This document shows, one piece after another, positions 1-7,167 of a DNA stretch of 35,886 bases; positions within the stretch are counted from its first letter, which is position 1, and every line of letters starts with the position of its first letter. The DNA is from a virus: positions 1 through 35,886 of IMG/VR virus record IMGVR_UViG_3300023239_000020; one strand, given 5' to 3'. The notes below the pieces were generated by a model. It saw only the letters and a list, made by a program, of their open reading frames with translations. It was not told where the DNA came from and ran no database searches. The translations under genes and the position numbers were made by a program.

Positions 1-45
1 GAGGCGAGCGTCCGATTAGTCACAGGCAGTTGGAGCTACAAATGA
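1..45 (+). CDS. C-terminal end of upstream gene, possibly the major capsid protein (partial)
   Basis: The frame starting at base 1 is open and ends at a TGA at 43-45. It encodes 14 residues ending VRLVTGSWSYK. The TGA overlaps the next ATG (42-44) in an ATGA arrangement, as in the rest of this block. The gene immediately before head-tail connector genes in this type of phage is usually the major capsid protein, but only 14 residues are visible, so the identity rests on position alone. Confidence 0.4.
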   Translation, partial: EASVRLVTGSWSYK

Positions 46-200
46 AAGTCAAAATTATTTATATTAAGTCTTGTAAGAACGGCATGAACGCTGGCGACTC
101 AGCGATGGTCGATGAGGCGACAGCAGACGAGGCAGTAAAGGCGGGCGAAGCTCAGCGCGAGATTCCGCCCAAATCTAAAGTGAAGGAGGAATTGAAATGA
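42..200 (+). CDS. Small 52-aa head-region protein, paralogue of the next gene's N-terminus
   Basis: This is a 52-codon gene with ATG at 42, overlapping the upstream stop (ATGA), and ending in a TGA that overlaps the next ATG at 197. A purine-rich TGGAG lies upstream. The protein begins with a beta-like MKVKIIYIK, followed by NGMNAGDSAMVDEATADEAV and GEAQR. That pattern (NAGD/E, then A..V..GEA.R) recurs in residues 31-66 of the next gene. Similar small NAGE-type proteins sit next to capsid genes in many phages. Its function is unknown; a head or connector accessory role is inferred from position. Confidence 0.7.
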   Translation: MKVKIIYIKSCKNGMNAGDSAMVDEATADEAVKAGEAQREIPPKSKVKEELK

Positions 201-958
201 CAGTAACTAACAAAGGATCTGGGTCACGGACTGGCGCGAACATGGCGTCAATGCCTGAAGTCGTTGACATCGGCCCAGAACAAAAAGTCTTAGTCACTAT
301 GGTTCGAAACGCGAAAGGCTTAAATGCTGGTGAAGTCGGCCGGTTTCCTAAGTCGGTTGCAGCGCAGCTTGTTAGCAAGGGCGAGGCTAGTCGCCATCAA
401 GCCGCGCCTGCTGCTAGCAACGCCGCGACGGCGGTCGCGAAAGCGATGTCGGCTATTCACCGCTCGAACGACGCGAAGAAGTTGATCGCCAAGAATCTCC
501 GAGAAGTGCAAGATCTTGTAAACGATGCAGATCGACTGACACAGAGGGCTTGCGATATTGCTGAGAAAGAGCTAGCGGGCCAGACTGGCGGAGTCGAGAT
601 CTTAATCGAGCAGGACCGAGAGGCGAGCGCTGCAGGTGAAGAACAGATCTCTATCCTGGAAGGAAAAACCAAAGAGGCGAATGGCAATGTTGCTAAAGCT
701 AAGAAGTCCCTCAAGTCATCCGAAGATAAAGAAGCGGGCCAGGCTCTGGTTAGCGAGGCTGAAAAAGCTGTGGCAGATTCTGAAGAAGCAACGGTCTCCT
801 TTGTCGCTTCAAATGAAGAGGCTAAGGCTAGCCGGCTTGCGGCTATTGATGGCTTCTCTGAGGACGTTTCACTCGTCGAGGCTGTCAACAAAAGTATGGC
901 AGAGCTGGATGTTTTGCGAGCGGCTACTGAAGAGCTTGACGAACAGCTCAATGGTTAA
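197..958 (+). CDS. 253-aa protein: NAGE-type domain plus long coiled coil
   Basis: Residues about 30-66 (KVLVTMVRNAKGLNAGEVGR, then VAAQLVSKGEASR) resemble the whole 52-aa protein encoded just upstream. From about residue 75 to the end the sequence is rich in Ala, Glu and Lys with heptad-like spacing, which suggests a long alpha-helical coiled coil. It has no signal peptide or membrane segment. Its place between the capsid end and the head-tail connector suggests a virion head accessory, such as a decoration or head-fibre-like protein. No family is recognised with certainty. It overlaps the next small gene by 8 nt. Confidence 0.75.
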   Translation: MTVTNKGSGSRTGANMASMPEVVDIGPEQKVLVTMVRNAKGLNAGEVGRFPKSVAAQLVSKGEASRHQAAPAASNAATAVAKAMSAIHRSNDAKKLIAKNLREVQDLVNDADRLTQRACDIAEKELAGQTGGVEILIEQDREASAAGEEQISILEGKTKEANGNVAKAKKSLKSSEDKEAGQALVSEAEKAVADSEEATVSFVASNEEAKASRLAAIDGFSEDVSLVEAVNKSMAELDVLRAATEELDEQLNG

Positions 959-1073
959 TTCTGACTCGCCGAATAAACAGGTCCGGCCCGAGCGGCCGGC
1001 TTCTGCTCCATCAACTAAGGACGAGAAAAAGCGTTCCGTCCGAGACAACGATAGGAAGATGGTAACAAAATGA
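951..1073 (+). CDS. Small basic 40-aa protein
   Basis: ATG at 951 lies inside the end of the previous gene, and the TGA at 1071-1073 overlaps the ATG of the connector gene (ATGA at 1070). The 40-residue product is highly charged and rich in Pro, Lys and Arg, with no predicted fold. The tight overlap at both ends is the main support. It may be real, or it may serve mainly to couple translation into the connector gene. Function unknown. Confidence 0.45.
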   Translation: MVNSDSPNKQVRPERPASAPSTKDEKKRSVRDNDRKMVTK

Positions 1074-1933
1074 GCGTTACTGTAACGACCAAGCGACTAA
1101 ACGCAGACCTGATAACGCTCGCTGATTTAAAGCTGGCGATTGCGGCAGGCGACAACGATGATGTTTATCTTGCTAGCGTTATTCAGCGAGTTAGCGATTA
1201 CATCGAGTCACGTTGCCGCAGAAAGTTTGGTCGCGAGGTTGTTACAGAAACCTTTAACGGCAACAGCAATACAACCAAAGTAATGAAGTTATTCCCGTTG
1301 GTCGACCTTGGAGTTCTGACTCTCGACGCTGCGACTATTGCGGCGACCGAGTACCAGATCTACGACGATGGTCGGTCTGGGATTGTCTTTAAGGAGGACG
1401 GCTGGAGGGAGAACATTCCGGTGCGCTCATTAATCGAACGACATTACTTACCGCAGGCTGGCGACGATGACTACTCCCTTGGATATACTTATGGCTACCT
1501 TCTTCCCTCTGACAACATTGTTGTCGATGACGGCTTTGTTGATTGTGCTAGCAACGCAACGGCAAAGACTTTCACTCGAACCGCTGGTAAGTGGCCTATC
1601 CTTGTCGAAGGCGACTTTATTGCGTTCGGCGGCTTCGCTGCGACAGGGCTTAATATTGAATACACCGTGGCGAGCAGAACAGATCTGGTTATTACCGTCG
1701 TGGAAACGCCAACAGATACGGAAGCGGCCGGAGCAACCGTCACGCTATCGTGCCAGACACTTCCTTTCGAGATCGAGCAAGCGGCAATCGAAATCGCGAA
1801 CGCATGGTTCAAGGGGCGTAAGAGGGATAGCGCGATCAAGCAAGAGAGGATCGGCGATTGGTCGGGCACGTTCGGCGGAGTCGAGTCGGCCTACGTCGGG
1901 CAGATCCTAGGACGTTATCAGGTGATAATTTAA
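1070..1933 (+). CDS. Head-tail connector protein (gp6-like) with an inserted beta domain
   Basis: Residues 13-60 (LITLADLKLAIAAGDNDDVY, then YIESRCRRKFGR) are typical of the Phage_connect_1/gp6-like head-tail connector, which forms a ring below the portal. The closing part of the family (EIEQAAIEIANAWFKGRKRD... ERIGDWSGTFG) appears only from about residue 233. Between them, residues about 145-229 form an extra Thr/Val/Gly-rich beta segment (TFTRTAGKW, GDFIAFGGF, IEYTVASRTDLVITVVE), like small domains found in phage structural proteins. The protein is therefore 287 aa, much longer than a simple connector of about 100-200 aa. ATG at 1070 overlaps the upstream TGA; the stop overlaps the next ATG (TAATG at 1931-1935). 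Confidence 0.8.
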   Translation: MSVTVTTKRLNADLITLADLKLAIAAGDNDDVYLASVIQRVSDYIESRCRRKFGREVVTETFNGNSNTTKVMKLFPLVDLGVLTLDAATIAATEYQIYDDGRSGIVFKEDGWRENIPVRSLIERHYLPQAGDDDYSLGYTYGYLLPSDNIVVDDGFVDCASNATAKTFTRTAGKWPILVEGDFIAFGGFAATGLNIEYTVASRTDLVITVVETPTDTEAAGATVTLSCQTLPFEIEQAAIEIANAWFKGRKRDSAIKQERIGDWSGTFGGVESAYVGQILGRYQVII

Positions 1934-2274
1934 TGTCTGATTCTGTTATCAGCGCCGACCTTCTTAACGCCTCTGGAACGGTAAAGGTTCCTAGCTGGAC
2001 GTCAGACGGACAAGGCGGAGACGTCGAGTCTTACATCGACCATCCAACAAATCCGGCAATCATTCTCCGTTACTATGCTGCCAGGGCTAAAGATCTAATC
2101 GTGGCCGCTAGAGACGATGAGCATATCCAGTACATAGCTTACGTGCTGCCGTCAGTCTCTCTGGAGCGCGACGACAGGGTTTTGGTAGATGGCCTTAGTC
2201 TCGATGTCGTCGCAGCTCTCGCGCCCTCCAGAGCGCATCACACGAAGCTACAGCTATCTGAGCGCAAGACCTAA
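1933..2274 (+). CDS. Head-tail adaptor / head closure protein
   Basis: The start is ATG at 1933, overlapping the connector stop; a longer in-frame start at 1858 would run deep into the connector and is unlikely. The 113-aa product has the size and beta-rich pattern of head-closure proteins, with a C-terminal 'ERDDRVLVDGLSLDVVAALA' stretch resembling the 'gDri...g..y.v' strand pattern of SPP1 gp16-like stoppers. It occupies the canonical slot between connector and gp10-like gene. It probably seals the capsid and presents the tail docking surface. The assignment is mainly positional. Confidence 0.6.
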   Translation: MSDSVISADLLNASGTVKVPSWTSDGQGGDVESYIDHPTNPAIILRYYAARAKDLIVAARDDEHIQYIAYVLPSVSLERDDRVLVDGLSLDVVAALAPSRAHHTKLQLSERKT

Positions 2275-2675
2275 TGGCCTCTCGACCAAAGATAATCTGG
2301 AACGGCGGGCGAGTGCTGGGCAAGACTAGAAAGCAGATCGAGACCAACATGGGTATGGTCGTTCAGATGCTTCGAGGCGATGTCATTATCTCGATTAACG
2401 TCAGTCAGCCAACTACAGGCGCCGGTAAGGCAAGGCGTGGCTCAGACCCATCTAAGCCAGGCGAGCCTCCCAAGCGAGTAGAGGGCGACCTTGTGCGAAG
2501 CATAGTAGCCGATGTAAGATCAACGCCAAGCAGGATCACGGGAGCATACGGGTCCACCCAGGGAGCTAAAGCAAAAGCTCTAGAGTTCGGAACAAGATTC
2601 ATGGCGGCTCGACCATTTTTACGTCCCCCGCTATTAAGGCGAAGAAACGATATTAAGAGGATCTTGGCAAAGTGA
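2274..2675 (+). CDS. HK97 gp10-like neck/tail component
   Basis: The 133-aa protein has the family hallmarks: a helical N-terminus, a central SDPSKPGEPPKRVEGDLVRS, then ALEFGTRFMAARPFLRPPL, corresponding to the 'E.GT....RPFlrPA' signature of HK97-gp10-like tail components (PF04883). These proteins act at the head-tail joining interface. ATG at 2274 shares a base with the previous stop, and the end overlaps the next GTG at 2672 by 4 nt. Length and position match the family. Confidence 0.85.
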   Translation: MASRPKIIWNGGRVLGKTRKQIETNMGMVVQMLRGDVIISINVSQPTTGAGKARRGSDPSKPGEPPKRVEGDLVRSIVADVRSTPSRITGAYGSTQGAKAKALEFGTRFMAARPFLRPPLLRRRNDIKRILAK

Positions 2676-3088
2676 GTGCGTTAAGCGCAGCTTTTTACAC
2701 AGCCTTATCAAACGATGTCACGCTGACGAACGGCCTGTCTACATGGGATGGCCGTCCAGCAATATTTACTTATGAGCCTGTACCTAAAGATGTTGAATTG
2801 CCGTATGTGATAACAGCGGGTGAGATAGCCGACGAACCGAATGACTCGAAGAATTCTACAGGGCGACGAATTATCCGCGATATTCGCGTCTACTCTTCAC
2901 TGTCAGGTTCAACTGCTGCCATCGAGTCTCTGGCCGAAAGGATCAGGACACTGTTCCACAGGAGTAGCATTTCAATCACAGGGTTTAAAACCGTTTACGT
3001 TAATGTATCTGGACCACGCATAGCCGACGAACAAGACGTCTATGGCCGGATATTATCAGTGGAATTGTTGTTAAGTGATACACAGTAA
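2672..3088 (+). CDS. Tail terminator / tail completion protein (DUF3168-like)
   Basis: It uses a GTG start at 2672 inside the previous gene's stop (GTGAG). The 138-aa product starts with a helix (ALSAAFYTALSNDVTLTN), then has IFTYEPVPKDVELPYVITAG, then an alternating strand/helix region (RRIIRDIRVYSSLSG, AAIESLAERIRTLF), matching the DUF3168-type tail completion fold that caps the tail tube and contacts the neck. It lies directly before the tail-tube genes, as expected. Confidence 0.75.
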   Translation: MSALSAAFYTALSNDVTLTNGLSTWDGRPAIFTYEPVPKDVELPYVITAGEIADEPNDSKNSTGRRIIRDIRVYSSLSGSTAAIESLAERIRTLFHRSSISITGFKTVYVNVSGPRIADEQDVYGRILSVELLLSDTQ

Positions 3089-3106
3089 GCTCATGGGAGA
3101 TTCATC

Positions 3107-3763
3107 ATGGCCGAGAAAGGCTCAGCGTTTCTATTAAGAAAGGCGCCTGCTGGCGCGACAGTAACATTTACGAACGGAACCAATACCTGTAATTACACGG
3201 CTCACGGAATGGCAAACGGTGACGCGATCATCTTTACCAATTCTGGCGGAGCCGTTCCGGCCGAGCTAACCCCTAGCAAGATTTACTATGCGGGCGACGT
3301 TTCGACCAACGCATTTACTATCCACCTGACCAAGGCTACCGGAATTTCCGGAGCCAGCGATGTCGCGATTACCGACAACGGATCTGGCACGACTACCGGC
3401 AAGATTATGACAACGGTCGCCGGCATGAGATCCACGGCTTTTACTGTCACGGCGTCCGAGGTAGACATCACGACAAAGGATTCCGATTCCTTGTGGCGCG
3501 AACTTCAAGCCGCGAATGGCGAGGTTACAATCAGCGTTTCCGCTTCTGGAATATTCCAAGACGACGTAGGGCTGGCCGCAATGCGGGTCGATTCTATATC
3601 TCGATCTCTCGAAACTTATGGCTTGCAGTTTGAATCAGGCGATGAGTATTGGGGATTGTTTCAATGCACTAGCTGCGAGCATGCTGGTGAAAACAATGAC
3701 GCTTTGACTTACTCGATATCTATTGAGTCGGCTGGTGTCATTACTGCCATCAACAACGTATAG
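3107..3763 (+). CDS. Major tail tube protein, copy A, with inserted N-terminal beta domain
   Basis: This is a 218-aa protein. Residues 105-218 (AGMRSTAFTVTASEVDITTK, LWRELQAANGEVTISVSASG, FESGDEYWG, CEHAGE) align closely by eye with the 130-aa protein encoded next, and both fit the TP901-1/lambda-type tail tube fold. The first 10 residues also match (MAEKG-x-x-FLL). Between them, residues about 14-104 hold an extra domain, including YTAHGMANGDAIIFTNSGGA and a following Tyr-Tyr, typical of surface beta modules of phage tail and fibre proteins. It has its own ribosome site (ATGGGAGA upstream of 3107). It may be a minor or decorated tube subunit. Confidence 0.8.
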   Translation: MAEKGSAFLLRKAPAGATVTFTNGTNTCNYTAHGMANGDAIIFTNSGGAVPAELTPSKIYYAGDVSTNAFTIHLTKATGISGASDVAITDNGSGTTTGKIMTTVAGMRSTAFTVTASEVDITTKDSDSLWRELQAANGEVTISVSASGIFQDDVGLAAMRVDSISRSLETYGLQFESGDEYWGLFQCTSCEHAGENNDALTYSISIESAGVITAINNV

Positions 3764-3774
3764 GAGGTCACATC

Positions 3775-4167
3775 GTGGCTGAGAAAGGATTATCGTTTTT
3801 ACTGAAGCTCGCTGGAACTGCTATCGGCGGAATGAGAACAACTTCCATGACCATCAATGGCGGAGAAGTTGATATTACCAATAAGGACTCCACGAGTCAG
3901 TGGCGAGAGCTGTTGCCTGCCGCCGGAGAAGTCAGCATGACGATCTCTGCGTCTGGAGTCTTTATTGACAACAACAACGTCATCACTGTTCGCGGTTATG
4001 TGATCGCAAGAACGCTGAATGAATTTGTTCTTGAGTTCGAGTCTGGCGACACCTATACAGGGGATTTTCAGGTGACGAATTGTGAGCATGCCGGTGAATA
4101 TAACGGCGAGGTTACATACTCGATTACTCTGGAGAGTTCAGGGGCTATTGCTTTCGCGTCCGCTTAA
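3775..4167 (+). CDS. Major tail tube protein, copy B
   Basis: A 130-aa tail-tube protein starts at GTG 3775. A perfect AGGAGG at 3762-3767 overlaps the stop codon of copy A (TAGGAGG). Its sequence (MAEKGLSFLL, GGMRTTSMTI, EVDITNKDSTSQWRELLP, FESGDTYTGDF, CEHAGEYNGEVTYSITLESS) is the compact version of the preceding gene without the inserted domain. It probably forms the bulk of the tube. The strong ribosome site suggests high expression. A long gap with a hairpin follows. Confidence 0.85.
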   Translation: MAEKGLSFLLKLAGTAIGGMRTTSMTINGGEVDITNKDSTSQWRELLPAAGEVSMTISASGVFIDNNNVITVRGYVIARTLNEFVLEFESGDTYTGDFQVTNCEHAGEYNGEVTYSITLESSGAIAFASA

Positions 4168-4198
4168 TGGCGGTTAAGTAGGATTTGACTTTTAGGCA

Positions 4199-4238
4199 GC
4201 CGATAACGGATTAGCACAGATTGCGCTCCGTTATCGGC
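4199..4238 (+). terminator. Perfect 12-bp hairpin between tail tube and tail chaperone genes
   Basis: The left arm GCCGATAACGGA (4199-4210) and right arm TCCGTTATCGGC (4227-4238) are exact inverted repeats with a 16-nt loop. A-rich sequence follows rather than a T tract, so it is not a classical intrinsic terminator. It lies in the only sizeable gap of the tail block (4168-4263), just after the most highly expressed genes. It may attenuate or process transcripts so that tube protein outnumbers downstream tail proteins, or protect the upstream mRNA end. The arms contain the CCGATAA core seen in the promoter operators, so protein binding is also possible. Confidence 0.5.
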
Positions 4239-4263
4239 AATCAAAAAACAAAAGGACACGACA

Positions 4264-4614
4264 ATGGTAAACAAAAGGCGAGGCGAAACCGAGTTCACTA
4301 CAGGCGGTGAGACCTACGTTATGTGCATGACGCTTGGCGCGATGGCTGAAATAGAGGACGTCTTTGAGCTGGATTCTATTAGCGACCTGGGCGATGCGTT
4401 CGTAGACGGAAAGATTAAGACTAAAAAGCTGATCGGGTTACTCGGCGCTTTAATTCGAGGCGGCGGAACAGACATTACAAATGAAGAGATCGGTAATTTC
4501 GATCTTGATGCGGTCGAGGCTTTTGGCTCGGCGATGGAAGCGATCAACATTCAAGGCGGTGAGTCGAACAGCCCAAAACCCAAACCGAGGGCAAAGAGGA
4601 AGCCGAGGAAGTAG
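4264..4614 (+). CDS. Tail assembly chaperone, upstream part (lambda gpG / GTA gp10 analogue)
   Basis: The 116-aa protein (GGETYVMCMTLGAMAEIEDV, then GDAFVDGKIKTKKLIGLLGA, then LIRGGGTDITNEEIGNFD) matches GTA-gp10-type tail assembly proteins. These bind the tape measure protein during tail assembly and are absent from the mature tail. It ends in a Pro/Lys-rich tail and a TAG at 4612-4614. In that tail, codons AGC CCA AAA contain the slippery heptamer C CCA AAA (4572-4578), which would redirect some ribosomes into the -1 frame and make the longer fusion product. Confidence 0.85.
   Translation: MVNKRRGETEFTTGGETYVMCMTLGAMAEIEDVFELDSISDLGDAFVDGKIKTKKLIGLLGALIRGGGTDITNEEIGNFDLDAVEAFGSAMEAINIQGGESNSPKPKPRAKRKPRK
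4572..4578 (+). promoter_or_regulatory. Programmed -1 ribosomal frameshift site CCCAAAA
   Basis: The heptamer is in the correct X XXY YYZ phase relative to the chaperone frame: codons AGC|CCA|AAA read as C CCA AAA, re-pairing as CCC AAA after slippage. The frame entered is exactly the one encoding the conserved downstream chaperone part. No strong downstream stem-loop was identified by eye. Confidence 0.75.
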
Positions 4615-4829
4615 AGGCTTTTAGCTGGAGCTCGATGATGGAGCTTGGACTCGGCAAGCTACTATGGAGCCCATCGGTATTTTGGAGCTCCACCATTATC
4701 GAGATAGGAGCGGCGGCAGAGGGTCTGGCTAAGTTTCACGGCAGTAAAGATGAGGACGGCGATTCAACAGAGCAGCAACCGTTGAGTACAGATGAGTTCG
4801 TTGCATTAAAGGAGAAGCTAGGTGGCTGA
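4572..4829 (+). CDS. Tail assembly chaperone, -1 frameshift extension (gpGT 'T' part / GTA gp11-like)
   Basis: The -1 frame is open from 4563 to the stop at 4827-4829 and encodes VEAFSWSSMMELGLGKLLWS and PSVFWSSTIIEIG, matching the 'W..LM.lGLG.L..sP..FW.mT..El' pattern of GTA gp11-type proteins. An ATG exists at 4635, but it has no good ribosome site and would cut off the conserved Trp region. Slippage at CCCAAAA would give a 188-aa fusion (105 residues in frame 0, then 83 in -1). In lambda the T part recruits tail-tube subunits. The end overlaps the tape measure start by 8 nt. Confidence 0.8.
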   Translation, partial: PKTQTEGKEEAEEVEAFSWSSMMELGLGKLLWSPSVFWSSTIIEIGAAAEGLAKFHGSKDEDGDSTEQQPLSTDEFVALKEKLGG

Positions 4830-7167
4830 TAATATCGGGGAGGTAGAAGTTGAGATATTTGTGGATGTCGCCAGATTTGCGCGCCAACTCGACAAGGCAG
4901 CCAAAGCTACCGAGAGGATGGCCGCGCGAATTGCCAAGACTCTTGACAGAGTCGGTAAGAAATTTGTCGATATTGGCAAGAAGATCAGCGCGGGGATCGG
5001 ACTACCAGTTGCCGCAGCCGGAATTCTGGTCGCAAAATCCGCCGCAACATTCGAGCAATCATTTACAAAGATCGAGGCGCTTGTAGGCGTCAGCCGGAAG
5101 CAGGCTCAAGGCTGGCGGGATGACATCCTTGCGCTAGGACCAGCGACAGGCCGAGGACCCAAGGAGCTAGCTGAGGGCATGTTCTTTGTTACGTCCTCTG
5201 GCTTTCGAGGGGCCGAGGCGTTGGAGGTTTTAACCGCTTCTGCCAAGGCCTCTAGTATTGGGCTAGGACTTACCGCTGACGTTGCCAAGGCGGTCGGCGC
5301 AACCGTGAACACATACGGTAAAGAAAACTTGAATGCTGCTGACGCGACAGGGATTTTAATCGGTGCTGTTCGAGAAGGGCAGTTTGAAGCGTCCAAGTTC
5401 GCCGGTTCTATTGGTCGGGTAATTGCTGTGGCCGCATCGCTGGGCGTTGACTTCGATGAGGTGTCGGCAGCGGTTGCGGGTTTGACTAAGGGCGGCTTAG
5501 AAGTCAATCAAGCCATCACGCAGACCGAATCCGTTTTAGCTTCTTTTCTAACAGTGACCCCTACTGTTCGCAAAGAGCTTGCAGGGATGGGCATAGATGC
5601 AGACTCGCTAAAAGATTCCTTGTCTACAAAGGGCCTGCTAGGCACGATCCAGGATATTAAAAAAGCCGCCGACGCAAAAGGAATTGGTTTAGAAAAGATA
5701 TTCCCGGAGCGAGAGGCGCTAAAAGCGGTGCTGTCAATAACAGGCAAGAATGCCGAAGAGATCGAGGGGATCTTTAAGCGCTTAGCTAAAGATGGCGTCG
5801 GATCTCTCAATCAGGCGTTTAAAATTACAGCCGAAGATTCCGCTTTTAGATTCAACCAGTCTCTGGCCGCTATGGAGGCGGCCGGCATTAGATTAGGCGC
5901 GACGGTTTTACCTCCGCTGATCAGCCTTATTGAAGCGCTGGCAGGCTGGGTCGAGACCGCTGCCGAAGCGTTCGGGAATTTAGATACAAAAACCAAAGCG
6001 ATCATTATCGGCTTCGCTGGAGCGCTGGTTGTGCTTGGTCCCTTACTCGCGACTATCGGTTTTATGACTATCGGGATTGGCGGGCTAACTGTGGCTTTTG
6101 CTTGGATGGCTACAAAGATTGTCGCCGGAGCTGCATTAATTAGGCTCGCGTTTTTGACTATGACGTCTGGCCCGGTCTTATTAGGCGCAGCGATAGCAGG
6201 ACTGGTAGGCGGGTTTATCGTATTCAAGACCACTATCGTGGAGCTTGCCAAAGGCATCGTAACTGCCATGAAGGTTCAGTTAATTAACAACTTTAACGAT
6301 AATATCGTAATTCCATTCAAGACAATGCTGGCGGGTATGCTCGACGCGATTCCGGATGGGCTGAAGAAAGCGATTAGAGAAGCAACGGGATTTGATCTTT
6401 TAGGCGCTATCACCATTCCAGAAAAAAGCGGAGGCAGCAAAGAGGCTGACGGGATTCTTTTTGATGCGTTTCGCAAAGCCGGCGAGAACGCAAAGAAGGA
6501 TATGGCCAACTTCTCTCTGGTGATGGGTCAAATGTGGACCGACGCAAAGGCCATGATCGGATTCGGCGAAGGCGGCGCAGGGACCAAACTGCTCGATGAT
6601 GCCGAGGCTGCTTTTAACAAATTGCAGCAGCTCGTCTCGGGAGGCTCGGGAGGCGGCGGAGAGCCGCCTGTCCCTGATGAGCTATCGGAAGGCTGGGAGG
6701 AAGCCGGGGCGGCTATCAGGGATAATTTTGGAGCAAGTCTAGAGGATGCCATCCTAAAAATGAAGTCTTTCGGCGATGTTGGCCGAGCGGTTTTGCAGGA
6801 CATATTGCGCCACATGCTTCGCTTAATTGTAATCGCTCCTATACTAGAAGGGCTGACGGGCGGAGCATCCACGGTATTCGATGCCCTCACTGGCGGCAAG
6901 GCGGGCGGCGGGCGAATTAACGGACCCACTCTAGTCGGCGAGCGCGGCCCGGAGATCGTTAATCCAGACGGGCCTGCTACCGTAATGAATGCTATGAATT
7001 CTAAAAAGGCTATGGGCGGTGGCGGCGTTAATGTAATTCAGAACATTACATTCGCTGTCGATGTAAAGAATAGTGTTCGGGCTGAGATCGTAAACGCGGC
7101 GCCACTTATTGCGGATATGGCGTCCGGCCAAGTGTTCGATCAGATGCAAAGACAGGGACGAAGATAA
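4822..7167 (+). CDS. Tape measure protein (TP901 family)
   Basis: This 781-aa protein starts at GTG 4822, preceded by GGAGAAGC. It begins with an amphipathic helical segment (RFARQLDKAAKATERMAARI), followed by the PhageMin_Tail (TP901) core, including 'FEQSFTKIEALVGVSRKQAQ' and 'TAKASSIGLGLTADVAK'. Hydrophobic stretches lie near residues 390-475. A Gly-rich linker (about residues 605-620) leads to the C-terminal GPTLVGERGPEIVNPDGP motif typical of these proteins. It sets tail length and is ejected with DNA. At about 0.15 nm per residue it predicts a tail of roughly 115 nm. Many minus-strand ORFs opposite it are shadows. Confidence 0.9.
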   Translation: MADNIGEVEVEIFVDVARFARQLDKAAKATERMAARIAKTLDRVGKKFVDIGKKISAGIGLPVAAAGILVAKSAATFEQSFTKIEALVGVSRKQAQGWRDDILALGPATGRGPKELAEGMFFVTSSGFRGAEALEVLTASAKASSIGLGLTADVAKAVGATVNTYGKENLNAADATGILIGAVREGQFEASKFAGSIGRVIAVAASLGVDFDEVSAAVAGLTKGGLEVNQAITQTESVLASFLTVTPTVRKELAGMGIDADSLKDSLSTKGLLGTIQDIKKAADAKGIGLEKIFPEREALKAVLSITGKNAEEIEGIFKRLAKDGVGSLNQAFKITAEDSAFRFNQSLAAMEAAGIRLGATVLPPLISLIEALAGWVETAAEAFGNLDTKTKAIIIGFAGALVVLGPLLATIGFMTIGIGGLTVAFAWMATKIVAGAALIRLAFLTMTSGPVLLGAAIAGLVGGFIVFKTTIVELAKGIVTAMKVQLINNFNDNIVIPFKTMLAGMLDAIPDGLKKAIREATGFDLLGAITIPEKSGGSKEADGILFDAFRKAGENAKKDMANFSLVMGQMWTDAKAMIGFGEGGAGTKLLDDAEAAFNKLQQLVSGGSGGGGEPPVPDELSEGWEEAGAAIRDNFGASLEDAILKMKSFGDVGRAVLQDILRHMLRLIVIAPILEGLTGGASTVFDALTGGKAGGGRINGPTLVGERGPEIVNPDGPATVMNAMNSKKAMGGGGVNVIQNITFAVDVKNSVRAEIVNAAPLIADMASGQVFDQMQRQGRR

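Noticed and set aside
457-951. 164-aa minus-strand ORF opposite the coiled-coil gene
   Set aside because: Ser/Ala-rich antisense of a Glu/Ala coiled coil; no start signal or neighbour on that strand.
5106-6929. Several minus-strand ORFs of 77-152 aa inside the tape measure gene
   Set aside because: They are shadows of a long GC-biased coding gene and have Ser/Pro/Ala-rich nonsense composition with no ribosome sites.
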